From Dehalococcoidia bacterium (lineage in GTDB: Bacteria > Chloroflexota > Dehalococcoidia > UBA3495), in NCBI GenBank assembly GCA_030753265.1, contig JASMCQ010000074.1:1-41723 (forward strand): a DNA stretch of 41,723 nucleotides, given 5' to 3'. Numbering within the stretch: the stretch's first letter is position 1; the number at the start of each line of letters is the position of its first letter. Of the stretch, positions 33,633 to 40,351 are shown one piece after another. The translations under genes were made by a program, and so were the position numbers. The notes under the pieces were generated by a model. That model worked only from the letters and a program-made list of their open reading frames with translations, was not told the origin of the DNA and did no database searches.

Positions 33633-35420
33633 TCAGAGGCCTGGTAGCTGGGTGAAGATGTTCTCGAAGGGGCTGTCCTGGGCCTGGGCCATGTTCCGGA
33701 CCGTATCCGCCAGCGCGTCGGGGTCGCTGACCGGGGGCAGGCAGACCGTATCCAGACAAATGAGGGCCCTGGTTGCTTGGTCCGTGTCGTCAATCGTCTC
33801 CAGCCTGATGTCCAGGTGCGGGTAGGGGACCCGAGCAGCGGCCCGCAGCATCGCCAGGGTGCCGGCTTCGCCGGGCCGGCCCTCGATGGTAATCTCCACC
33901 GGCGAGCTTCGCCAGAGGTCCACGGCCAGGCCGTAGGCGGCGGCAAACTCCCCGTAGTCGCGGTAGGCGTCGACATAGGCGCTCAGGGTTGCCTCAGCCA
34001 GTTTCCGGTAGTCGTCGCTTCTGGTGCTCCGGTAGAGCTTCAGCAGGCCCATGACCGCCGCCAGGTTCTCCGCCAGCGGCTTCTCCCGTACCTGCAAGTA
34101 TCCCACCGCGGCAGTGTCTTCTTCAATATCGAAGAACCCCCCGTTGCCTTCGTCGAAAAATCGCTCCACCAGAACCAGGGCCACTTCCTTGGCCCGCTCC
34201 AGGTAGCCCGTCTGGGCGGTATGCTGGTGGGCGGACATCAGGGCGTTGAGGAGGTGAACCCAGTCGGTCAGGAACGCCGGCGCATCGCCGGGCCCGGCCT
34301 GGGTGTACACGTGGCTCAACCGTCCGGCCTGGGCCATGGCGTCCAACGTGGCCAGAACGTCGAGGGCCGTGCGCTCCAGGTCGGGACGCCCCAGCTTCCA
34401 CGAGGCGTCCAGCAGCAAGGTCACCGCCCGGGCGTTACCGCCGGCGTAGCAAGACGGGTCTAATGAGGGGGTGGTTTGCTCGCGGCGCAGGGCCGGCGAG
34501 AGCCCGAAATACTCAGAGTGGGCGCCCTGGCTGCCGAGGAACCCGGGCACTCCGCCGTCGAGCAGTTGGCCCACGACGTAATCGATGGTGCTGGCGGCAA
34601 CCTGGCGATACTCCTCGCAATCCAGCAGCGGCCAGGCATCAAGGTAGACCCGGGCCAGGTCAACGTTCTCCTCCAGCAGTTTCTCCCATTGGGGCTCCGA
34701 CCAGTCCGCCTTGCCGCAGTGGCGGAAGAAGCCGCCCTCCTCCCGGTCGAAGATACCGCCCGCGGCCATACCGTCGAGGGTCTTTCGAAGCATGGCGCGG
34801 TAGAAGTCCTCGCCGGTGGTGCGGGCCAGGTGGACCAGGAAGCCGAGGACCGGCGCGTTGGGGAATTTGGGTTCATCCCCGAAGCCGCCGTGGGTGGCGT
34901 CGTAGGCGCCGGCCACGCTTCGGGCCGCCCGGTCCACCAGCGACTCCACGATTTCGGGTCCGGCCATCACCCGGCCGGCCTGCGCTTTCCGCTGGCGGAG
35001 CAGCTCCCGCGCCTGCTCGTAGAGTTGGGGTTTCTGTTCCTGGTAGGCCTGCTGCAGCTCGGCGAGCATCGCCAGGAATTGGTCCGGTGGCAGGTAGGTA
35101 GCCGCTCCGATCAGGCCGCCGTGGCCGGTCAAGAAGGCGGTTGAGGGCCAGCCGCCCACGTTGTAGCGGGCATTGATGTCCGGACGGTGGTCGCTGTCGA
35201 CCCGGATCGCCACGAAGTGCTCGCCGATGAACCGCGCCACATCGGGGTCGGAGTAAGAGGTCTCATCCATGACGTGGCACCAGAAGCACCACACCGCGGA
35301 GATGGCGAGCAGCACCGGCTTGTCTTCTTCCTGGGCCTTGGCGAAAGCGGCATCGCCCCACGGCTGCCAGTCGATCTGGTGGGCCAAGTTGGGGTTGGGC
35401 GAGAAACGGAAGCTAGACAC
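33633..35420 (-). CDS. Thioredoxin-domain protein of the YyaL/DUF255 (SSP411) family
   Basis: This protein of about 595 residues has an N-terminal thioredoxin-like DUF255 domain and a C-terminal six-hairpin (glycosidase-like) toroid. The family start is clear: NLAHQIDWQPWGDAAFAKAQ, then DKPVLLAISAVWCFWCHVMD with Cys45 and Cys48 in place of the usual CHWC, then VAIRVDSDHRPDINARY and GGWPSTAFL. TYLPPDQF and YDATHGGFGDEPKFPN follow. No ATG is available: I use the GTG at 35420 because it lies 11 codons before the conserved block; the frame is open further upstream. The cellular role of the family is uncertain (redox or carbohydrate-related). It is divergent from the Nudix gene. Confidence 0.85.
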   Translation of the reverse strand: MSSFRFSPNPNLAHQIDWQPWGDAAFAKAQEEDKPVLLAISAVWCFWCHVMDETSYSDPDVARFIGEHFVAIRVDSDHRPDINARYNVGGWPSTAFLTGHGGLIGAATYLPPDQFLAMLAELQQAYQEQKPQLYEQARELLRQRKAQAGRVMAGPEIVESLVDRAARSVAGAYDATHGGFGDEPKFPNAPVLGFLVHLARTTGEDFYRAMLRKTLDGMAAGGIFDREEGGFFRHCGKADWSEPQWEKLLEENVDLARVYLDAWPLLDCEEYRQVAASTIDYVVGQLLDGGVPGFLGSQGAHSEYFGLSPALRREQTTPSLDPSCYAGGNARAVTLLLDASWKLGRPDLERTALDVLATLDAMAQAGRLSHVYTQAGPGDAPAFLTDWVHLLNALMSAHQHTAQTGYLERAKEVALVLVERFFDEGNGGFFDIEEDTAAVGYLQVREKPLAENLAAVMGLLKLYRSTRSDDYRKLAEATLSAYVDAYRDYGEFAAAYGLAVDLWRSSPVEITIEGRPGEAGTLAMLRAAARVPYPHLDIRLETIDDTDQATRALICLDTVCLPPVSDPDALADTVRNMAQAQDSPFENIFTQLPGL

Positions 35421-35531
35421 CGGGCTTCCCGTGGCGGGTTCGATATCCGACGTGGCGTGATCCCCTTTGGCCCTCGGCGATAGTGGGTGTTCCAGCGGGA
35501 GCCGCCACCGCTGAGTGGCAGGGCGCTGAAG

Positions 35532-35564
35532 GCTAACGTTAGCATAGCACTCCCGGTTTTTCAA
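35532..35564 (-). promoter_or_regulatory. Promoter of the YyaL-family gene with operator-like palindrome
   Basis: On the minus strand TTGAAA (35564-35559) is 12 bases from TATGCT (35546-35541), which is preceded by TGC as in extended -10 promoters. A perfect 12-base palindrome GCTAACGTTAGC (35532-35543) overlaps the -10 box, a good place for a repressor to bind. Confidence 0.4.
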
Positions 35565-35585
35565 TCGACGCTTGGCTTTAGGCCG

Positions 35586-35654
35586 GACCCTCACCCTCGT
35601 TCCCTCTCCCATTGGGAGAGGGATGCTCTGGCGCAGCCTGGGCTGGGTGAGGGC
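35586..35654. repeat. Nested palindromic repeat (CCCTCACCC type)
   Basis: An outer arm ACCCTCACCC faces GGGTGAGGGC, and an inner perfect hairpin CCCTCTCCC/GGGAGAGGG lies at 35603-35622 in between. It is the kind of dispersed intergenic repeat seen in many GC-rich genomes; only one copy is in this window. Confidence 0.55.
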
Positions 35655-35693
35655 CCGCCGATGCCAGCCCCCCCGGCAGACGAAGGGCCGGGC

Positions 35694-35717
35694 TTGAAAT
35701 ACTCGCTGTGCTATACT
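35694..35717 (+). promoter_or_regulatory. Probable promoter of the Nudix gene
   Basis: TTGAAA (35694-35699) is 12 bases from TATACT (35712-35717), again preceded by TGC (extended -10). The layout equals that of the divergent promoter on the other strand. The start codon lies 70 bases downstream. Confidence 0.4.
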
Positions 35718-35786
35718 CGTCTCCGCCCCGGCCGGGTCCGGCCGTTCGGGCCGGTGGGATTCCACTGCCACAACTATGAGGTAGCC

Positions 35787-36584
35787 ATGGTCGAGCTTAT
35801 TGAGTCTAAAACCAATCCTTTCGGCGGAATCGTCGTTCAACCGGAGGTCCTGCCCGATGATCCGGGAGAGTTCCGGAACCGGCTCAGCTCCTCGTTGGGT
35901 TCGTGGCGCTCGGCTGGCCGCCTGGCGGTGTGGCTGGAGGTGCCGATCGCCCGAGCGGCGTTGGTGCCCGTGGCGGTGGAAGCCGGGTTCTCGTACCACC
36001 ACTCCGGGGAGGACTACCTGATGCTGACCCTCCGGCTGGTGGAGGACGCTCACATCCCGCCCTACGCATCGCATTACATCGGCGCCGGTGGCGTGGTGAT
36101 CAACGACCGGGAGGAACTGCTGGTGGTGCGCGAGAGGGTTGGCTTTGGTGGCCGGCCCCCCATGCCGAAACTGCCCGGAGGCGCTCTCGGCGCGGGGGAG
36201 CACCTGGAGGACGCGGTGGTCCGGGAGGTCCTGGAGGAGACCGGGGTCGAGACACGTTTCGAGTCGATAGTGTGCTTTCGCCACTGGCACGGTTACCGGT
36301 ACGGAAAATCGGACATCTACTTCGTGTGCCGTCTGAGGCCCGTTAGCGAGACTATAACGATGCAGAGCGAAGAACTGCAGGAGTGCCTGTGGATGCCGGT
36401 GGGAGATTTCCTGGGGCGCGAAGACATCAGTGATTTCACCAAATGGATAGTCCGGGCCGGAATGGGGTCTCCTGGCTTCGTGCTCGCCACGGTGGGAGGG
36501 TATGGAGATTCCACCAGGCGGGAGTTTTTTGAGGCGACGGCGCCGGAGTTGGTGTCCTTTCGCGGGCGGCGCTCGAGAGCCTAG
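35787..36584 (+). CDS. Nudix hydrolase with N-terminal pre-Nudix domain
   Basis: This 265-residue protein hydrolyses a nucleoside diphosphate linked to another moiety. The Nudix box GGALGAGEHLEDAVV-REVLEETGV (residues 131-154) is complete: G, five residues, E, seven residues, REV-x-EE-x-GV. Before it lies about 95 residues with a GNAT-like character (GRLAVWLEVPIARAALVPVA and EAGFSYHHSGEDYLML), as in the NUDT6 type with a pre-Nudix domain. ATG 35787 has GAGGT upstream. Earlier in-frame codons run through the repeat element and are not credible. It is divergent from the YyaL-family gene. The substrate is unknown. Confidence 0.87.
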   Translation: MVELIESKTNPFGGIVVQPEVLPDDPGEFRNRLSSSLGSWRSAGRLAVWLEVPIARAALVPVAVEAGFSYHHSGEDYLMLTLRLVEDAHIPPYASHYIGAGGVVINDREELLVVRERVGFGGRPPMPKLPGGALGAGEHLEDAVVREVLEETGVETRFESIVCFRHWHGYRYGKSDIYFVCRLRPVSETITMQSEELQECLWMPVGDFLGREDISDFTKWIVRAGMGSPGFVLATVGGYGDSTRREFFEATAPELVSFRGRRSRA

Positions 36585-36588
36585 CGCT

Positions 36589-37424
36589 TCATTCAATCTT
36601 GACGTATTTCTGAATGCCCGGTCTGAACACATCTGCTCCATACACGTCCCCCCGGGAGTCCGTGTACACGTTGTGCGCGTGTCCCAGGGTCCGCCCCCGA
36701 GCTAGGATTCCCCATCTAGGTTCAGAATGCTCAGACGGGGGACCTGATCGGTTACGTATGCAACCTGGTTGGCATCGATGTGTATCCCCATCGGGGCCTT
36801 GAAATCGGTCCACTGGCTGATATACTCTCCGTCCCCTGTAAACACCTGCACCCGGTGGTTCTCCCGGTCGCACACGAATACCCGCCCGTCGTTCGAGACC
36901 CGAACGCTGTGGGGGACCCGGAACTGCCCCGGACCGCTGCCCGGACTCCCGAAAGAGGAGAGGTACTTGCCGCTGGCGCTAAACCGGTGGACGCTAGAGT
37001 TGGCGTACCCGTCGGACACGTAGATATCGCCGGTCGGGGACACCGCCACATCGGTTGGATGGTTGAAAGGTGCCTGAAGTGAGGCCCGGTACCTGGTCCC
37101 CAGGGCCATCACCAGTTCGCCGCCGGTGGTGTATTTCAACACCTGGTGGGAGTCTCGGTCGGCGAGATAGACGCCGTCGTCGGGGCCGATGTAGATGTGG
37201 TGGGAATCTTCCAACTCGCCCGGACGCCTGGGCCACGCGTCCAGGAAATAGCCGTCTCGGTCGAAGACCAGCACAGGGGGGCCGGCGCGCTGGAACAGGT
37301 AGACCCTGTCCTGGGAGTCCACCGCCAGCGCGCTGGGGAACTGGAACGTCTGCCCCGGAGGGAGCCGCGCCCAATCGCCGTGATACTCGTAGACGTAATC
37401 GCCCATCCCGATGATCGTAGCCAT
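36589..37424 (-). pseudogene. NHL-repeat beta-propeller protein, frameshifted near the 3' end
   Basis: This NHL-repeat protein is related to the propeller of peptidyl-alpha-hydroxyglycine lyase-like proteins. ATG 37424 follows a strong AAGGAGG. Repeats are visible as FPSALAVDSQDRVYLFQR, LEDSHHIYIGPDDGVYLAD, FNHPTDVAVSPTGDIYVSDG, VPHSVRVSNDGRVFVCDRE and APMGIHIDANQVAYVTDQ. The frame stops at 36702-36704 after ILNLDGES, but the next frame carries ILARGRTLGHAHNVYTDSRG and DVYGADVFRPGIQKYVKIE to a TGA at 36589. Adding one A at about 36710 (GGGGAATCC) restores one protein of about 278 residues, reading LDGEILARG. It is either a true frameshift or a read error. There is no signal peptide, so it is probably cytoplasmic; no ligand can be assigned. 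Confidence 0.82.
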
Positions 37425-37681
37425 GCTGGGCCTCCTTCATGCTCCAGGTACCCACCCAGGCGCGCTGGCGGAGCAGCCCTGTCCAGCAACCCCCGGAGTC
37501 GAAGTGCCGGGACCCGGGTGTCTCGCAAGCCTGGGTATCCACGCCGGTTCCAGTGGCCGGTCGCGGCGGGGCTAACCCCGACTCTACCATAACGTCTGGG
37601 GTGGTCCCCTGCCACTCGTATACCTTCTGGTTCTACGCCAACGGCCAGCCATAGGACCGGACCGGTGGAGACAGGCCAAAC

Positions 37682-37711
37682 GCGGTTGACTTCGCCGCGG
37701 TTGACTTCGCC
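37682..37711 (+). repeat. Perfect 15-bp tandem duplication carrying a -35 box
   Basis: GCGGTTGACTTCGCC is repeated without gap (37682-37696 and 37697-37711), identical in all 15 bases. Each unit carries TTGACT; only the second copy is at promoter distance from the -10 box. Confidence 0.8.
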
Positions 37712-37728
37712 AAGGAAGCGTGGATAAT
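37701..37728 (+). promoter_or_regulatory. Promoter of the DsrE-like gene
   Basis: TTGACT (37701-37706) and GATAAT (37723-37728) are 16 bases apart. Transcription would begin about 37735, some 13 bases before the GTG start, so the leader is very short. Confidence 0.55.
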
Positions 37729-37747
37729 AGGCCGGGGGTGAAGCAAA

Positions 37748-38182
37748 GTGGAATTACTATTCATCTTACGCGACGCCCGAGAGGACGCCCTGCTGAGCAC
37801 GGTGGTGATGGCCATGGAGGCGCAGAAGGCGGGCGCTGAAACGGGCATCTTGTTCACAGGAGAAGCCATCGCGGCGCTGTCGGGGAAGCCCTTCAACTGG
37901 GCGCCGCTGCTCGTGGACTGGGACACTCGCATACTGGTTTCCCGGACCGCCACGGAGATGGGGTATCCCCTGGCCAGCACTGGGGACAAACGCATGCGCT
38001 GGACGAAGCCTCTACAGCTCCTGCCGGCGGCCAAAGACGCAGGGGTTCGCCTCATGGCCGATCCCCTCTGGTCGAAGCTGCTCAACGCCGAGGAGAAGCT
38101 TCCCGGGGAGTTGGAGCGCCCGGACATGGCCTCCCTCCTCCAGGAGCTACGAAAAACCCAGAAGGTCATCGGCACCTTCTAG
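37748..38182 (+). CDS. DsrE/DsrF-like small protein
   Basis: This is a 144-residue cytoplasmic alpha/beta protein. It opens with a strand and helix (ELLFILRDAREDALLSTVVM), then AMEAQKAGAETGILFTGEAI, the pattern of the DsrE/DsrF/peroxiredoxin-like fold used in sulfur relay and other small-molecule roles, then LVDWDTRILVSRTATEMG and AKDAGVRLMADPLWSKLL. No cysteine is present in the whole protein, so a sulfur-carrier role by a Cys is unlikely. The start is a GTG with a weak GGTGAAG upstream. It precedes the three ring-degradation genes by 140 bases, but a strong ribosome site and a repeat between them suggest no tight coupling. The fold assignment is moderate. Confidence 0.55.
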   Translation: MELLFILRDAREDALLSTVVMAMEAQKAGAETGILFTGEAIAALSGKPFNWAPLLVDWDTRILVSRTATEMGYPLASTGDKRMRWTKPLQLLPAAKDAGVRLMADPLWSKLLNAEEKLPGELERPDMASLLQELRKTQKVIGTF

Positions 38183-38199
38183 AGTCTGTCTCAAAACGG

Positions 38200-38227
38200 G
38201 GTTCGACAAGCTCCCCACGAACGGTGG
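38200..38227. repeat. Short copy of the TTCGACAAGCT/CACGAACGG repeat
   Basis: GGTTCGACAAGCTCCCCACG, followed by AACGGTGG, matches the ends of the nested repeat at 6255-6350. It seems to be a truncated copy just after the DsrE-like gene. Confidence 0.45.
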
Positions 38228-38320
38228 AGTAACTCTCTTTCCCTTCGTCCCGAGTCTGCCGAACGCCGGCTCATTCCAGGTCGTGCGGTCTGGACACAGT
38301 TATTCAGTAAGGAGGGTCCC

Positions 38321-39187
38321 ATGGGATGGACGGCGTGGGAAAAGCCCGAGGCATTTCGAGCATTCGAGCACATTCATTATGAGAAGAAGCAGCACGTCGA
38401 GTTGGGCGGGGGCATAGCCCGCGTTACCATCGACCGGCCCATCGTAATCAACGCCTTCAATGGCCAGACTATCTCTGAGTTCACCCAGGCCTTCAAGGAC
38501 GCGGAAAGCGACAACACGATCGCCGCCATCATCGTCACCGGCGCCGGGGGCAACTTCTGCAGCGGCGGCGACGTGACCTGGGAAGCCGAAGCTAACTTCC
38601 AGGACTCGGTGGGCTCGGAGCCGGACTTGAACCGGCTGGTACGGGTGTGCCCCAAGGTGGTCATCGCCCAGGTGGCCGGCTATTCCATCGGCGGGGGCAA
38701 CCACCTGGCCTACACCTGCGACATCACCATCGCGGCCGATACCGCCATCTTCGGGCACAACGGGGCCCGGGTGGGCAGCCCGCATCACGGTTACACCGTG
38801 GCGCTGTCGGCGCTGATCATGGGAATGAAGCGGGCTAAGGAGATGCACTTCTTCCTTCCTCGCTACACCGCGCAGGAGGCCTTCCAGTTGGGCCTGGTCA
38901 ACAAGGTGGTGCCCCTGGACGGTCTGGAGGACGAGGTGGACCGGTGGTGCGAGCAACTCCTCGCGGTGAGCCCCACCTGCATCCAACTCCGAAAACGCTC
39001 CTTCAACGCCATGATGGACATGATCCGGGCCTTCACCGGACCCCACGGGGAGCTGCTTCAGGAGCACGCGCCCGATTTCCTCACCAGCCAGGAACGCCAG
39101 GAGTGCCTGACGGCGTTTGCCGAGTTTCGGACGCCCCGCCCCTATCCGGCCTACGTCGCCGAGCACGGCGGGACTCAGGCCAACTAA
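38321..39187 (+). CDS. Crotonase-family protein, BadI/MenB-like
   Basis: This is a 288-residue enoyl-CoA hydratase/isomerase superfamily protein. The oxyanion block GAGGNFCSGGDV and the second block GYSIGGGNHLAYTCDITIAA are followed by FGHNGARVGSPHHGY. The GYxIGGGxxL and VGS-x-x-x-GY features match the MenB/BadI branch, and SPTCIQLRKRSFN near the end recalls BadI, the 2-ketocyclohexanecarboxyl-CoA hydrolase that opens the ring to pimelyl-CoA. A 30-residue N-terminal extension is unusual. ATG 38321 has AAGGAGG. With the badH-like and aliB-like genes downstream it suits alicyclic acid degradation. A 1,4-dihydroxynaphthoyl-CoA synthase is the main alternative, but no men genes are near. Confidence 0.72.
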   Translation: MGWTAWEKPEAFRAFEHIHYEKKQHVELGGGIARVTIDRPIVINAFNGQTISEFTQAFKDAESDNTIAAIIVTGAGGNFCSGGDVTWEAEANFQDSVGSEPDLNRLVRVCPKVVIAQVAGYSIGGGNHLAYTCDITIAADTAIFGHNGARVGSPHHGYTVALSALIMGMKRAKEMHFFLPRYTAQEAFQLGLVNKVVPLDGLEDEVDRWCEQLLAVSPTCIQLRKRSFNAMMDMIRAFTGPHGELLQEHAPDFLTSQERQECLTAFAEFRTPRPYPAYVAEHGGTQAN

Positions 39188-39351
39188 GGATTCGCTTTGC
39201 CGGCCGGCCCGCCGGGTCGCTGCGAGAACCAAAACGCAGTTTCATTCCTAGGCAGGCTCACGAAGGCCTCTGGTGAGCGCCATTTTTGGGTAATGGCCCT
39301 CGCCCCGTTGATTTGCGGAGATAATCAGTCCACAAGGGCCAGGGGGAGAAC

Positions 39352-40149
39352 ATGGATCTGACACTAAAAGGTAAGACCGCCATAGTAACCGGGGGCGGGT
39401 CCAACATCGCCCGGAGCATAGTGATGACCATGGCGGAGGAGGGGGCCAACGTCGCCATCTTCGACATTGACGGAGCGTCGGCCCAGGCGGTGGCCACCCA
39501 GGTCAAGGAAGGGGGAGCGACCGGGCGAGTGGAGGTATTCCCCACCGACGTGACCAGCCGGCAGCAGGTCGAGGACTCCATCAGCCAGGTGGTCAAGGGA
39601 TTTGGCCAGGTCCACATTCTCGTTAACGGCGTCGGCTGGGACCAGATGGGCGCCTTCATGGACCAGACCCCCGATCTCCACGATAAGATCGTTGACCTCA
39701 ACTATATGGGCTCCCTCCGGTGCATACGGGCCGTGCTTCCCCACATGGTGGAGCGTGGGTACGGCCGCATCGTTAGCCTGGGGTCCGACGCCGGGCGCAT
39801 GGGGGAGTTCCATGAAGCGGTGTACTCCGGAGCCAAGGCCGCCGTCATGGCCCTCAGCAAGTCCCTGGCTCGGGAAGTGGGCAAGTTCGGTGTAACCTTG
39901 AACGTCGTCTGCCCCGGACTCACCGTCCCCGAGAGCCCCGAAGCCGTGGGATCAACCAGCATGTGGGCCGGAGGCATGGTGGACTTCTGGACGGAGGAAC
40001 GCCGCGACAGCGCCAGCCGGCGCTACCCGCTACGGCGGCTGGGCGTCGCCCAAGACATCGCCAACGTGGTGGTCTTCCTGGCCTCGGACCGGTGCAACTT
40101 CGTCACCGGGCAGACCTGGAGCGTCAGCGGCGGCTATACCATGATGTGA
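39352..40149 (+). CDS. SDR dehydrogenase, BadH-like
   Basis: This is a 265-residue classical SDR. KTAIVTGGGSNIARSIVM supplies the NAD(P) loop, DIDG the acidic end of the second strand (NAD preferred), VNGVGW replaces the NNAG motif, and YSGAK gives Tyr158 and Lys162. NVVCPGLTVPE and the end TGQTWSVSGGYTMM resemble BadH, the 2-hydroxycyclohexanecarboxyl-CoA dehydrogenase that produces the substrate of BadI. ATG 39352 has GGGGGAG upstream. Its place between a BadI-like hydrolase and an AliB-like dehydrogenase supports the role, but many SDRs share this end, so it is not certain. Confidence 0.72.
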   Translation: MDLTLKGKTAIVTGGGSNIARSIVMTMAEEGANVAIFDIDGASAQAVATQVKEGGATGRVEVFPTDVTSRQQVEDSISQVVKGFGQVHILVNGVGWDQMGAFMDQTPDLHDKIVDLNYMGSLRCIRAVLPHMVERGYGRIVSLGSDAGRMGEFHEAVYSGAKAAVMALSKSLAREVGKFGVTLNVVCPGLTVPESPEAVGSTSMWAGGMVDFWTEERRDSASRRYPLRRLGVAQDIANVVVFLASDRCNFVTGQTWSVSGGYTMM

Positions 40150-40198
40150 CCCCGGCGGATCGCCGGGACCGCTCTCTAGAATACTCTGGGAATGTCAC

Positions 40199-40328
40199 GG
40201 CCTTGCCTTAAAACCCTTATTCCGAGGAGTCATGCCCAGGTGGGGCCCCACCAGCAGACGGGAATGGCCGGGGTGAGGGCCTGATTCCGACGGGGTGACA
40301 TGTTCCAGGGTACTTTTGAGGCAAGGCC
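40199..40328. repeat. MITE-like element, copy C (130 bp)
   Basis: The ends are GGCCTTGCCTTAAAA (40199-40213) and the complement of TTTTGAGGCAAGGCC (40314-40328), with one mismatch. Inside are TTATTCCGAGGAG and, inverted, TTCCGACGGGGTGACATG. It separates the badH-like and aliB-like genes by 200 bases. Confidence 0.75.
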
Positions 40329-40351
40329 GAATGTCTTGGTGAGGGAGTAGG

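Larger units (their letters stand above)
35421..35786. other. Divergent intergenic region with two look-alike promoters and a repeat
   Basis: These 366 bases between the YyaL-family and Nudix genes hold the minus-strand promoter with an operator-like palindrome (35532-35564), a dispersed palindromic repeat (35586-35654) and the plus-strand promoter (35694-35717). No gene is seen. Confidence 0.5.
37425..37747. other. Intergenic region, 323 bp, divergent
   Basis: No gene is seen here. The right end holds the 15-bp tandem duplication and the promoter of the DsrE-like gene. The left 200 bases contain no structure I recognise. Confidence 0.5.

Noticed and set aside
33633..36641. YyaL-family gene extended to about 1000 residues
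   Set aside because: The added 400 codons run through the divergent Nudix gene, its promoter and a repeat; the family starts near 35420.
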